Positions 16,336 to 25,210 of a stretch of 52,240 bases of DNA are shown here, piece by piece. Position numbers and translations under genes: made by a program. The stretch's first letter is position 1. Each line of letters opens with the position of its first letter. This DNA comes from Anaerolineales bacterium (GTDB lineage: Bacteria; Chloroflexota; Anaerolineae; Promineifilales; Promineifilaceae): the NCBI GenBank assembly GCA_011524645.1, contig WTJY01000174.1:1-52240 (forward strand), given 5' to 3'. The notes under the pieces are model-generated. The model worked only from the letters and a program-made list of their open reading frames with translations, searched no databases and was not told the DNA's origin.

Positions 16336-17433
16336 TTATTCAGCGAAGACCGCTTTCACGGCCGGTAGGTACCGTTCGTCGTCAATCGCTTTGTCGAACA
16401 TTTCCGCAGCTGCCGCCGCGTCACCATTTTCGATATGGAGCATGCCAACTGTAAAGTACGCGGCCGGTAGGTCTAAACCACCCGCAATCGCTTTTTCATA
16501 GCTTGCGATCGCACGGCCGATTTCACCACGTGCTTCAAAGTCGATTCCTTGACCGATTAGCGCGTCACGTTCCAATTTAATCATGCCGCCATTACCGCCG
16601 AAATCATCGTCGTCTTCATCACGGAACAACTCTTCCGCCAGCTGTTCTTGGGCCATTGTTTTGGCTGCTTGAACCGGGTCTTCGTTGTTGTTGCTCGATT
16701 CTAACCCCCATGACTCTTTCTCTGATTCTAAGACGGAAGCCATTTGACGTACCGCAGTAAAGATGCTGTCTTCTTCATCTTCCGCTTCTTCTTGTTCGAC
16801 CTGAGCAGGGGCTTCCTCTTCTTCCGGATCTGGATAGGCAGCGGCACCGTGTTGAATGAGTTTGACAGCGGTGATAATGTCCTGATTTTCAGGATCGAGT
16901 CGCATCGCTGCCCGACACATTTGCAACGCTTTTTTGCTATCCCCTTGCATATCGAGGATACGAGCGATCGCTAAATATTCACGAACCGCACCGCGATTGT
17001 TCCCTTGGCGTTGGAATGCCATCGCCAATCGTTGATGTGCGCCCAATAAATTCGATTCTAAACGAACCGCACGTTCCCAGTTGGAAATAGCGGATTCTAT
17101 ATCTTTTTGGCGCAGATAATATTCACCGGCCGCCATATAGCTTCGGCCAGCATCACTCAACTTGCCTAACCGCTCTTGCATATCAGCCACGCGGGTCATG
17201 TATTTCGCATCCCCTTGGGCGTATCGAGCGGCCAATTTGTAACAATCGAGGGCACGTTTATATTGCTTTAACCCAGAGCAGGCTTTGCCTAAACCGGCAT
17301 AAGCATCGGGTGAGGTATTAAACTCGCTTAACGCCACGCGGAAAGCACCGACCGCTTCTTTCCACTGCTTCTTGTCGTTAAATTCGGTCCCTTTTTGAAT
17401 TGCTAGATTGTAACGCGCGCGATTCTTAGCCAT
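16336..17433 (-). CDS. Tetratricopeptide-repeat protein
   Basis: About 365 residues of alpha-helical TPR units, clearest over residues 6-175 of the start chosen here (for example DAYAGLGKACSGLKQYKRALDCYKLAARY and AISNWERAVRLESNLLGAHQRLA). A glutamate-rich acidic linker (DPEEEEAPAQVEQEEAEDEED) follows, then a last pair of TPRs at the C-terminus. TPR proteins act as protein-binding scaffolds, and no enzyme domain or membrane segment is visible, so the partner is unknown. I chose ATG 17433 (MAKNRARYN), preceded by GGAG at a good distance. The frame is open to 17517, but that extension has no ribosome site and no TPR character. Confidence 0.82.
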   Translation of the reverse strand: MAKNRARYNLAIQKGTEFNDKKQWKEAVGAFRVALSEFNTSPDAYAGLGKACSGLKQYKRALDCYKLAARYAQGDAKYMTRVADMQERLGKLSDAGRSYMAAGEYYLRQKDIESAISNWERAVRLESNLLGAHQRLAMAFQRQGNNRGAVREYLAIARILDMQGDSKKALQMCRAAMRLDPENQDIITAVKLIQHGAAAYPDPEEEEAPAQVEQEEAEDEEDSIFTAVRQMASVLESEKESWGLESSNNNEDPVQAAKTMAQEQLAEELFRDEDDDDFGGNGGMIKLERDALIGQGIDFEARGEIGRAIASYEKAIAGGLDLPAAYFTVGMLHIENGDAAAAAEMFDKAIDDERYLPAVKAVFAE

Positions 17434-17712
17434 TTGTACTCCGTTACTGCTATGCACAGCGATATGATTTTGAACTTTTAAGTAGTAGACAGAAACTGTT
17501 TTTACACTCGTAATCAAGAAAAGTGTCTAATCAATTATTGCCGGTTACTTACCAACCTCATGATAGGGTCTATCTAAACAAACAACAAGACCTTATACCA
17601 AGATCGATTCTTTAATTTTATTAGATTATACGGGATTGTGCATCCATACTGAAGAACTACTATTTCCTCAATAATTTGTAGGAATTGTGCAATTTCCGCT
17701 GAAAAATCGTTA

Positions 17713-17732
17713 CTGGGGCATTTAAGCCCCAG
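17713..17732 (-). terminator. Probable terminator after the aminotransferase gene
   Basis: CTGGGGC and GCCCCAG form a 7-bp stem around a six-base loop, 31 bases after the stop at 17764 on the minus strand. The following TAACGATTTTTC contains a short T-run. The remaining part of 17518-17763 shows nothing else. Confidence 0.5.
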
Positions 17733-17763
17733 CACGACCCGATGATTTGTCATTTGTTACTTA

Positions 17764-18891
17764 TTAAGCGATTTGATCCAAGACCGCACTAAATTTAGCA
17801 ACCGTGCGATCCACGTTTTGTAATTTATCCAAGCCAAATAGCCCCAAACGGAAGGTTTTGAAATCGGCCGGTTCATCGACTTTTAGCGGGACACCGGCCG
17901 CGATTTGCATGCCGTGGGCCATAAACTTTTTCCCATTGTGAATATCGCTATCGGTCGTGTAAGAGACCACAACACCGGGGGCTTGAAATCCTGCGGCCGC
18001 AACACTTTTTATCCCTTTCGCTTCAAGTGCCCCGCGAATCTTGGTGCCGAGTTCTTCTTGTTGCGCTTTGACTCGGGCAAAGCCATATTCTTCCGTCTCA
18101 TCCATCACATCACGGAATGAGCGTAAGGCGTCTGTGGGCATGGTGGTGTGATAGGCATGGCCACCGCTTTCATATTTTTCCATGATCTGTAGCCATTTCT
18201 TGAGGTCACAAGCGAAGCTGGTATTGGTGGTGCTATCGATCCGTTCACGGCCGAGCGCACTAAGCATGACCAATGCCGAACAAGGAGAGCCGCTCCACCC
18301 TTTTTGTGGCGCACTGATCAAGACATCGACCCCACACGCTTCCATATCGACCCAAATCGTGCCCGAGGCGATACAGTCCAATACAAAAAGCCCACCCACG
18401 CTATGGGTTGCGTCCGCAGCGGCGCGAATATAATCGTCTGGCAAAATCATGCCGGCCGATGTTTCGACATGTGGCGCGAAGACGACTGCCGGTTTTTCCG
18501 CTTCGATTGTGGCCACAACTTCTTCGATTGGACAGGGGGCAAATGCCGCTTGCGGTCCATCTTCGATCATACGCGCTTTCAGTACGATCTCTTCTGAAGG
18601 GATGCCGCCCATTTCAAATATTTGTGACCAGCGGAAGCTAAAGTAGCCATTACGAATGACCAAGCATTTTTGATCGTTACCGAATTGACGGGCGACCGCT
18701 TCCATGCCGAAGGTGCCGCTACCGGGCACAACCACGACGGAATGGGCGTTATAGACTTGTTTTAGTGTGCGAGAAATATCATTCATGACCTGTTGGAATG
18801 ATCCCGACATATGATTAAGTGCGCGATCAGTGTAGACAACAGAATATTCAAGCAATCCATCTGGATCGATATTGGGGAGTAAACCAGGCAT
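17764..18891 (-). CDS. Class V pyridoxal-phosphate aminotransferase (alanine-glyoxylate/serine-glyoxylate type)
   Basis: A 375-residue fold-type I PLP enzyme. The PLP lysine is in SAPQKGWSGSP near residue 190, and the PLP-binding Asp in LFVLDCIASG precedes it. VPGSGTFGMEAV near residue 56 is the phosphate-binding start typical of alanine-glyoxylate aminotransferases. It would move an amino group between an amino acid (Ala, Ser) and glyoxylate or a similar keto acid; the exact pair is unknown. AGGAGA lies five bases before ATG 18891, a standard ribosome site. It is divergent from the nucleoside hydrolase gene; the shared upstream region holds a 14-bp palindrome. Confidence 0.87.
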   Translation of the reverse strand: MPGLLPNIDPDGLLEYSVVYTDRALNHMSGSFQQVMNDISRTLKQVYNAHSVVVVPGSGTFGMEAVARQFGNDQKCLVIRNGYFSFRWSQIFEMGGIPSEEIVLKARMIEDGPQAAFAPCPIEEVVATIEAEKPAVVFAPHVETSAGMILPDDYIRAAADATHSVGGLFVLDCIASGTIWVDMEACGVDVLISAPQKGWSGSPCSALVMLSALGRERIDSTTNTSFACDLKKWLQIMEKYESGGHAYHTTMPTDALRSFRDVMDETEEYGFARVKAQQEELGTKIRGALEAKGIKSVAAAGFQAPGVVVSYTTDSDIHNGKKFMAHGMQIAAGVPLKVDEPADFKTFRLGLFGLDKLQNVDRTVAKFSAVLDQIA

Positions 18892-18960
18892 TCTCTTCTC
18901 CTGTAATGTTCAGTTTAATTTGATTTTGTGGCGAAATTATGACACCATTAATCTAAATCT

Positions 18961-18974
18961 ACCACATATGTGGT
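18961..18974. promoter_or_regulatory. Perfect 14-bp palindrome between divergent genes, possible operator
   Basis: ACCACATATGTGGT is a perfect dyad with no mismatch, located in the 119-bp space between the divergent aminotransferase and nucleoside hydrolase genes. Its size and position suit a dimeric regulator, but no regulator gene is adjacent and no second copy was found nearby. This is a positional guess. Confidence 0.3.
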
Positions 18975-19010
18975 CCAGCCAATGGGCCAACACATCTGAG
19001 GCTGTTGATC

Positions 19011-19979
19011 ATGGGTTCAAAAATTTCACCTAAACCGATTATTGTAGATACCGATATGGCGGCCGATGATTGGATGGCTTTGCTTTATTTATTGCAGAGC
19101 CCGCACGCTGATATTCGTGCCATTACGCTGGCAGCAACGGGGGAAGCCCACACATGGTTTGGGGTGCGCAATGCGCTACGCCTGCTCAAACTGTCCAAAC
19201 AAACAGGGATTCCGGTTACGGCCGGCCGATCTTCCCCTTTACAGGGGAACAACCGCTTTCCGCTGACTTGGCGCATCGCCATGGATTTGCGCTTTTTGCT
19301 TCCTTTGCCTTGGGCCTCTCAAAAACGGGACCCACGTTCGGCTATCGAGCTTTTGGCCGAGCTATTGGAAAAGTCGGCCGAGCCGTTGACGATCGTCGCT
19401 CTTGGCCCACTAACGAACTTAGGGGAACTGACGCAGACACACCCTGAATTGTTGGTGAAAATCGATCGTGTGGTGGTAATGGGTGGTGCTCTCGATGTGC
19501 TGGGGAATTTGGCAGATGGCTTGCCTAATACGAAAAATGTCTATGCGGAGTGGAATATCTATGTAGACCCCCATGCAGCCAATTTGCTGTTCCGGTCCGG
19601 CGTGCCGGTTACACTTGTCCCCCTTGATGTGACCAATCGAACCCCTGTAACCGCATCTTATTTGCAACGGTTTGCTGAAGCGGCCGTGACACCGGCCGCG
19701 CAGTTTGTTAACCGCGTACTCAAGCGATTAGAGCCGATTGTGGGAACGGAGCAATTCTTTTTCTGGGACCCGTTAACGGCCGTGTTGGCCACACATCCGG
19801 AATTGGGGAGTTATCGCTCTTGTCCTGTACGGGTCATTGAAACGGCAACGGCCGGAGATCAATGCGGCCGAACCGTTGTCGCTGATGACGGACCTGTGAT
19901 TGAAATCTGCCACACGGTTGATCAAGCGACATTTGAACAGCTTTTTATCGACACGATTAATCTTCCTTACCCGTTTTGA
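19011..19979 (+). CDS. Nucleoside hydrolase (inosine-uridine type)
   Basis: About 323 residues. It splits the N-glycosidic bond of ribonucleosides into base and ribose, using a Ca2+ site. The family's N-terminal aspartate cluster is clear (IVDTDMAADDWMALLYLL near residue 12), as are the LTIVALGPLTNLGEL segment and GGALDVLGN. A final aspartate (near DPLTAVLATHPEL) is also in place. No signal peptide is visible. The start is ATG 19011; the longer frame adds only a TTG codon six bases upstream. A role in purine or pyrimidine salvage fits the allantoinase and transporter further on, though they are not adjacent. Confidence 0.87.
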   Translation: MGSKISPKPIIVDTDMAADDWMALLYLLQSPHADIRAITLAATGEAHTWFGVRNALRLLKLSKQTGIPVTAGRSSPLQGNNRFPLTWRIAMDLRFLLPLPWASQKRDPRSAIELLAELLEKSAEPLTIVALGPLTNLGELTQTHPELLVKIDRVVVMGGALDVLGNLADGLPNTKNVYAEWNIYVDPHAANLLFRSGVPVTLVPLDVTNRTPVTASYLQRFAEAAVTPAAQFVNRVLKRLEPIVGTEQFFFWDPLTAVLATHPELGSYRSCPVRVIETATAGDQCGRTVVADDGPVIEICHTVDQATFEQLFIDTINLPYPF

Positions 19980-19987
19980 GTTGAATG

Positions 19988-20464
19988 TCACCTTTTACTA
20001 TAGGGATCGATATCGAAATGGATCACCTCTTCTTTGATACCAAGCTTTTCGTATAGTTTGACGGCCGGTTCATCCTCATAATCTGCCTGAACAAAAATCA
20101 CCCATGCTCCTCGCTCTTGCGCCAACACTTTTAGCGTGTTAATCAGCTCTGTGGCGATTCCCTGTCGCCGATGCTTCTCATCGACCGCCAAATCATAGAT
20201 ATAAAACTCGCTTCTTTGCTGCTCAAATTTAATAAGCTCGTATGCGGCCAGTGCTCCGATCACATTTCCTTGCTGATCTATCGTCGCGAGTGGAACAAAG
20301 GTGTCTCGATTTAATAAGGAAATCAAATAGTCGTCACTAGGCTGATTGCTACTGTAAACATCTTCTTGTTCAAAGGCTCGGCCGAATAGATCAAGCCAAA
20401 GGCGAAAAAGTGCTAGATGGGTGGTTTCTAAACGATTGGTCGTATATCGGTTTTGCTTGCTCAT
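19988..20464 (-). CDS. AAC(3)-I-like aminoglycoside 3-N-acetyltransferase (GNAT)
   Basis: A 158-residue GNAT-fold acetyltransferase. Compared from memory with AAC(3)-Ia, conserved segments run through the whole length: LDLFGRAF, the [11 protein letters not shown] region, [31 protein letters not shown] (acetyl-CoA pyrophosphate loop), [17 protein letters not shown] and HFDIDP. That pattern is much closer to AAC(3)-I enzymes than to generic GNAT proteins. AAC(3)-I uses acetyl-CoA to modify the 3-amino group of gentamicin-class drugs. No integron, cassette site or insertion sequence is adjacent, and it contains CGGCCG like the resident genes, so it is a chromosomal homologue rather than a recent cassette. 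Whether it acts on aminoglycosides is untested. Confidence 0.8.
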   Translation of the reverse strand: MSKQNRYTTNRLETTHLALFRLWLDLFGRAFEQEDVYSSNQPSDDYLISLLNRDTFVPLATIDQQGNVIGALAAYELIKFEQQRSEFYIYDLAVDEKHRRQGIATELINTLKVLAQERGAWVIFVQADYEDEPAVKLYEKLGIKEEVIHFDIDPYSKR

Positions 20465-20533
20465 TGAATTATCTTATGCGAGTTTGTTTTTCGTTTCTGA
20501 TTCGCTAGATTTGATAATTGTTCCACGATATTA

Positions 20534-20772
20534 CAATGCCTTCGCCAATGTGGATCGTCTGATTGGATTTGCTCCCCTCCTATGAGGAGGGGGTGGGGGA
20601 GGTGGATTACCCCTCTCCCCCAGCCCCTCTCCCAACGGGAGAGGGGAGCTTTTGATCCGACGCGAATTAAAAATAATTGCGCGATCGGCCCGAGATATTT
20701 TTAATTCAAGGAACAAATTTACCTTAAAGGCAAATTATTTGTTACAGCGATCTAAAAATGGCGAAGGTATTG
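20534..20772 (-). mobile_element. 239-bp MITE, copy 1 (inverted relative to copy 2)
   Basis: Ends are imperfect terminal inverted repeats (CAATGCCTTCGCCAAT and, reversed, CAATACCTTCGCCAT). A 7-bp direct repeat GATATTA borders it exactly at both sides (20527-20533 and 20773-20779). It is the inverted counterpart of 28548-28786 and has the same length. Inside are a C-tract/G-tract hairpin (20567-20650) and an AT-rich palindrome. No transposase is encoded. Confidence 0.88.
20567..20650. repeat. C-tract/G-tract hairpin repeat inside MITE copy 1
   Basis: The segment has the architecture gctcccctcc-tatgagg...cccctctccc-ccagcccctctccc-gggagagggg-agc. Related copies lie at 25931-26032, 28668-28747 (inside the second MITE) and 28950-29038. 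Strong hairpin potential; not coding. Confidence 0.75.
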
Positions 20773-21019
20773 GATATTAAACATGTGTTTGCAATTTGTT
20801 AATATCCTGTTCATACTTGAGTACTATGATTTGACTGTTTGTTTTGCTTTTGGACCACTTATTTTATTTGTGATGCTCTATCTACAAAATAGACAATCAT
20901 AACATCATTTCCCCCTCAACTCTCTCTCTTCCTCCTTGGTTCTCCCCCTACAACTGTGTTTTGCGAATATCGCTTACTAATTTTCTCACCATGAAAAATT
21001 GATTCTACTGAGAGGTAAG

Positions 21020-24000
21020 ATGACCGAAAAATCATTTGTCCGTCGTCCGTCTGGACCTATAGCGATTCTGCTTGGTCTAATTTTGCTTAGCTTGTTGTTT
21101 TTTGCCCTGTCATTGGTTGGTACGCCCGATTTGGCCCAAGCCGCCACAACCAGCACCCCCTTGATTAGCGAATTTCGCCCCAACCCGAATGGGGATGATC
21201 CAACACTTGATACGGTGGAACTGAGCGGTACGCCAAATACCAGCTTTTCGGGTTATTTTATTTCCATTGAAAGTGACAATGTTAGTTCAATGGGGCGCGT
21301 TGATCGTTTTACCGAAATTACCGGTACTTTCGATAGCAATGGGCTGTTAACAGCCAGTATTGCCGATCTCGAAAATCCCTCCTTTAGCGTGGCGTTGGTT
21401 TCTAATTTTACAGGGTCTACGTCCACAGACATTGACACAGATAATGATGGGGTAGCTGATGATTTGAGTGCTTTGGGTACCGTTTATGATGCGATTGGGG
21501 TTCCCGATGCCACGGCCGATGAGGCATATCTATATGGTAGCGATTTAGGCGGAATCGATTTTGCCTATACAGGGGGTGAGCCTCGCTTGATTTTTCGTGA
21601 GGGGAGTACTGGTGACTTGTATGCGGTGAATGATCTTGGTGACAACAAGGTGTATAACACAAGTGCTGTCGATGTCACGGCCGCGATCTTTGATACAGAC
21701 CCTACGGCCGGAAGTGATACCTTCGGTTCGATTAATCCTTCGATTTTAGTTGCCGGGCCTGATGATCTGAGCTTAAGCAAAACCGTTTCCCCAACGAGCG
21801 GTGTGGCCGAAAACGATACGGTGACCTACATCTTGGTTTTGACCAGCAGTGGGGCCTCAAGCAATGCGTTGATTACAGATAGCTTGCCGGTCGATACCGC
21901 ATTCAGCTCTTGGGTGACCCAACCGGCCGGAGCCACGAACAGTGGCAATCTCGTAACATGGGGCGGGATGGTGAGTCGCACGCAATCGATTACGTTGGTG
22001 TTTACGGCGCAAAATTTGGCGACAAGTGGCACTGTTGCTAATACGGCCGAGTATAGTGGCACAACGAGCGGGACGGCCGATGCGAGCTATCTCATTCTGG
22101 GCTCCGCCCCCCTAACCTACACCACAATTTATGAGATTCAAGGGAATGGGAGCGCGTCCCCTTTCAATGGGAGCACCATCAACACATTGGGGGCTGTGGT
22201 AGGGGACTTTCAAAGCGAAGGCTTGGCTGGGTTTTATATACAAGACCTGACAGGAGATGGAGACCCCACAACTTCAGATGGGATTTTCGTCTACGAAGGG
22301 GATGCTCTAATCACGATGCCCGATATCAATATCGGGGATATTGTTGAAATTGCAGGGACTGTCGACGAATATTTCGATATGACCCAAATCGGTACCGTGA
22401 CAGGGATTACTGTTAGCGGTTCCACGACGATCAGCCCTACCCTTGTGACCTTACCTATGGATGACACCATGCGGGAACAATATGAAGGGATGCTGATCGA
22501 AATCGACGAGCCTCTCTATGTGACTGAACTTTATGAATTGGGTCGGTATGGGCAAATTCTGCTGTCAGAAAATGATCGCTTATATCAATACACTCAGCAA
22601 AACAGCCCCAGTGTGGCGGGATACACCGCCTATCTTGCAGATATCGCAAATAGCAGTATTAAAATTAACGATCACCAAAGTGGGCAAAACCCAGATCCGT
22701 TAATTTATCCCTCACCTCAGTTGAGTGAAACGAATTCGATTCGTGGGGGGAGCGAAGTGAATAACTTGACCGGTGTGGTCAATTATTCCTTCGGTGAATA
22801 CATGATCGAGCCGGTTGAGACGGTTGTCTTCGAGGACACCAATGTACGGCCGTCAGAGACGATCACAGCTGTTGGGCGATTAAAAGTTGCTTCACTAAAT
22901 GTCTTGAATTTCTTTACCACTATCGATTCAGGGTCATCCATTTGTGGGCCAGCTTCCAGTTTGGACTGCCGTGGTGCGGACAGTGCGTCCGAATTGACGA
23001 GACAGCGGGATAAAGTTTTGCAAGCCCTTGTGGGGATGGATGCGGATGTAGTCGGTTTAATTGAAATCGAAAATGATACGGCCGATGCGCCCCAACAATC
23101 CCTCGTTGATGGTTTGAACGCCCTGCTTGGCTCAGGGACTTACGATTACATCGCAACAGGAGCGGTTGGCGACGATGCGATTCGTGTTGGCTTTATATAC
23201 AAAACGGCGACCATCCAGCCTGTGGGCTCCTTTGCTGTGTTAGATGATTCAGTTGATCCGACTTTCGTCGATGATAAAAATCGCCCCGCGCTGGCCCAAA
23301 CTTTCCAAGAATTGGCGACCGGTGAGTCGTTTACGGCCGCTGTAAATCACTTTAAATCAAAAGGGTCTGACTGCGATGCGTTAAGTGACCCTGATCTTGG
23401 CGATGGGGCGGGTAATTGTAACCTAACACGGACCAATGCCGCGTCTTCTTTAGCCAATTGGCTCGCAAGCGATCCCACAAGTAGTGGTGATCCTGATTTC
23501 TTGATCTTAGGCGATCTCAATGCGTATGCCCAAGAAACTCCTATCACAACACTACAAGCCGCTGGTTATACAGATTTAGCAGCTTCGTTGATCGGACCAG
23601 ACGCTTATTCATTTGTCTTCGATGGACAATGGGGAACGCTTGACTATGCTTTGGCTAATGGGAGCTTAGTGACTCAAGTCGTCAGTGTAAAAGAGTGGCA
23701 TATCAACGCAGATGAACCGATCATCTTAGATTACAACACCGAGTTTAAGTCGGCCGGACAGCTAACTTCCTTCTATGCGGCCAATGCGTATCGTTCTTCC
23801 GATCATGACCCGATCATCGTCGGTCTTACTTTAGGGCCCGTTCCGACACAACCGTTACCAATTACAGGCACGATATCCTTGAGCGGCACCGCTCAGGCAC
23901 AGCTTGATTGGAATGACACCTTACATGATAGCTATCAAATTGCTCGGAGCGCTCAACCTTACACCGGCTTTAATCAATATGATGTGGTGCTTGATAGCGA

Positions 24001-24130
24001 GAGAACGGTCGATGTTTCCCCTACGGAAAACTATTTCTACCAGATTCATGGGACATGGGCTTCCAATGTGATCGACACATCGACTACATTAGGTGTGTTT
24101 CGTTTCGCATTAACGCCAGGGACTCCATAG
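21020..24130 (+). CDS. Secreted multi-domain nuclease of the endonuclease/exonuclease/phosphatase family (ExeM/NucH-like)
   Basis: About 1036 residues, exported. A hydrophobic stretch followed by AQA-AT ends a signal peptide near residue 40. The N-terminal segment ISEFRPNPNGDDP looks like a lamin-tail-type beta domain. A DUF11 repeat follows at about 250-350 (LSKTVSPTSGVAENDTVTY). Next is an OB-like region and then the catalytic domain from about residue 620: VASLNVLNFF, EIENDT, VNHFKSK, LGDLNAYAQE and the final SDHDPIIVGL, which provide the EEP Asn, Glu, His and Asp residues. It would degrade extracellular DNA. The start is ATG 21020 with GAGAGG before it. The gene stands alone, between the MITE and the phosphomutase-like gene. 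Confidence 0.85.
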   Translation: MTEKSFVRRPSGPIAILLGLILLSLLFFALSLVGTPDLAQAATTSTPLISEFRPNPNGDDPTLDTVELSGTPNTSFSGYFISIESDNVSSMGRVDRFTEITGTFDSNGLLTASIADLENPSFSVALVSNFTGSTSTDIDTDNDGVADDLSALGTVYDAIGVPDATADEAYLYGSDLGGIDFAYTGGEPRLIFREGSTGDLYAVNDLGDNKVYNTSAVDVTAAIFDTDPTAGSDTFGSINPSILVAGPDDLSLSKTVSPTSGVAENDTVTYILVLTSSGASSNALITDSLPVDTAFSSWVTQPAGATNSGNLVTWGGMVSRTQSITLVFTAQNLATSGTVANTAEYSGTTSGTADASYLILGSAPLTYTTIYEIQGNGSASPFNGSTINTLGAVVGDFQSEGLAGFYIQDLTGDGDPTTSDGIFVYEGDALITMPDINIGDIVEIAGTVDEYFDMTQIGTVTGITVSGSTTISPTLVTLPMDDTMREQYEGMLIEIDEPLYVTELYELGRYGQILLSENDRLYQYTQQNSPSVAGYTAYLADIANSSIKINDHQSGQNPDPLIYPSPQLSETNSIRGGSEVNNLTGVVNYSFGEYMIEPVETVVFEDTNVRPSETITAVGRLKVASLNVLNFFTTIDSGSSICGPASSLDCRGADSASELTRQRDKVLQALVGMDADVVGLIEIENDTADAPQQSLVDGLNALLGSGTYDYIATGAVGDDAIRVGFIYKTATIQPVGSFAVLDDSVDPTFVDDKNRPALAQTFQELATGESFTAAVNHFKSKGSDCDALSDPDLGDGAGNCNLTRTNAASSLANWLASDPTSSGDPDFLILGDLNAYAQETPITTLQAAGYTDLAASLIGPDAYSFVFDGQWGTLDYALANGSLVTQVVSVKEWHINADEPIILDYNTEFKSAGQLTSFYAANAYRSSDHDPIIVGLTLGPVPTQPLPITGTISLSGTAQAQLDWNDTLHDSYQIARSAQPYTGFNQYDVVLDSERTVDVSPTENYFYQIHGTWASNVIDTSTTLGVFRFALTPGTP

Positions 24131-24252
24131 CTATAACCGTTCATTCCCCCTAGCTATGGCCGGTGTCCTTACCGAGCAAACAAACGGTGCGGTGAGTCAA
24201 AACTGCTAGGGGGGGGATAATTACCCATAGCGATAGCTTATGGCTCTTATCG

Positions 24253-24281
24253 GTGTGCTTTATTGACAAGATAAAGCACAC
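24253..24281. terminator. Hairpin between convergent nuclease and phosphomutase-like genes
   Basis: GTGTGCTTTAT and ATAAAGCACAC form an 11-bp perfect stem around a seven-base loop. There is no T-run, so the terminator role is from position only. The rest of 24131-24295 holds further short inverted repeats and no gene. Confidence 0.45.
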
Positions 24282-24295
24282 TTCTGAGCAGGAGC

Positions 24296-25210
24296 CTACA
24301 TGGCGAAAAAGTGGCGCACAACTTTGGCGATGTCGGTTAAATCGGCGATTTGCTGGGCCAGCGCCTCATGGCCACGGCCGACAATGACCGTCCCGACCGG
24401 ATTGCGCGTATGTCGTCGGTGGCTCTTGTCCTCCAAATTCCCATGATCACTCGTCAGAATCAACAACCCTTCCTCGTGATCCCACTGTTCTAGCACACTG
24501 CCGAACACCGTATCTATTTTTTCCACATGGGCCACCGCCTCGGCTAGCGTTCCCCGATGGCCGATTTCGTCGCTGGGCCAATGCTCGAAAAAGCTAAAGC
24601 GATGTTCTCTGGCGATTTTGGCGATTTGTTGACCCGCTTCGGCTAACGAATAGAGTGGTACATCAGTGTAGCCTAGCTGTTTATGCCAGCCCTCTCCTGT
24701 GAATCCGGGGCTAACCGCTTCGCCTGCGCGCAAATCATCGGCCGTTCTCAGCCGATACCCCGCTTGAGTCACCGCATACGGGACCGACGAATAGCGTCGC
24801 TTACCGCTGGCGATCACATCGAAATACCCTTGTGGATATGGGGTGATTAGCGCGGCCGATTCTCCAGCATCCGCCATTTCTTGAAACAAACTGCCTCGAT
24901 CAAGTGCCGCCCGGACCGCATCATTCGGCTTGGGTCCATAATGTTCGCCGATTTCAGCCGATACATTTCGACCGGACAGGATCACCGCTTGCCCTGTGGC
25001 ACTTTGCGGCCGCCCTTCAATCCCTAAATTGGCATCGGTTGCCACCAAGCTCGCTCTGTCGGCCGTGCGTCCCCCCACATCATGGGTAAACCATTGTTCA
25101 CCGAACAAGCCGGTTAAGTGAGCTGTTTCGGCCGTGACAAAAGGATTGATGTCCGGATCAACCCCTCCTAAGCCCACGCCGTCGATAAAAAAGATGAGGC
25201 AATGTTTCAT
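24296..25210 (-). CDS. Alkaline-phosphatase-superfamily metalloenzyme, phosphomutase-like
   Basis: A 304-residue member of the superfamily that includes cofactor-independent phosphoglycerate mutase and phosphopentomutase. N-terminal FFIDGVGLGG holds the metal-binding Asp; the C-terminal ILTSDHGNLED contains the Asp-His pair typical of the family, and a further His appears in RRHTRNPVG. It is shorter than true phosphoglycerate mutases (~510) because the inserted domain is reduced, so I keep the call general. It begins with ATG overlapping the stop of the HD-domain gene (ATGA at 25207-25210), so the pair is co-translated. A metal-dependent phosphate-transfer or hydrolase reaction is expected, with unknown substrate. 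Confidence 0.75.
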   Translation of the reverse strand: MKHCLIFFIDGVGLGGVDPDINPFVTAETAHLTGLFGEQWFTHDVGGRTADRASLVATDANLGIEGRPQSATGQAVILSGRNVSAEIGEHYGPKPNDAVRAALDRGSLFQEMADAGESAALITPYPQGYFDVIASGKRRYSSVPYAVTQAGYRLRTADDLRAGEAVSPGFTGEGWHKQLGYTDVPLYSLAEAGQQIAKIAREHRFSFFEHWPSDEIGHRGTLAEAVAHVEKIDTVFGSVLEQWDHEEGLLILTSDHGNLEDKSHRRHTRNPVGTVIVGRGHEALAQQIADLTDIAKVVRHFFAM

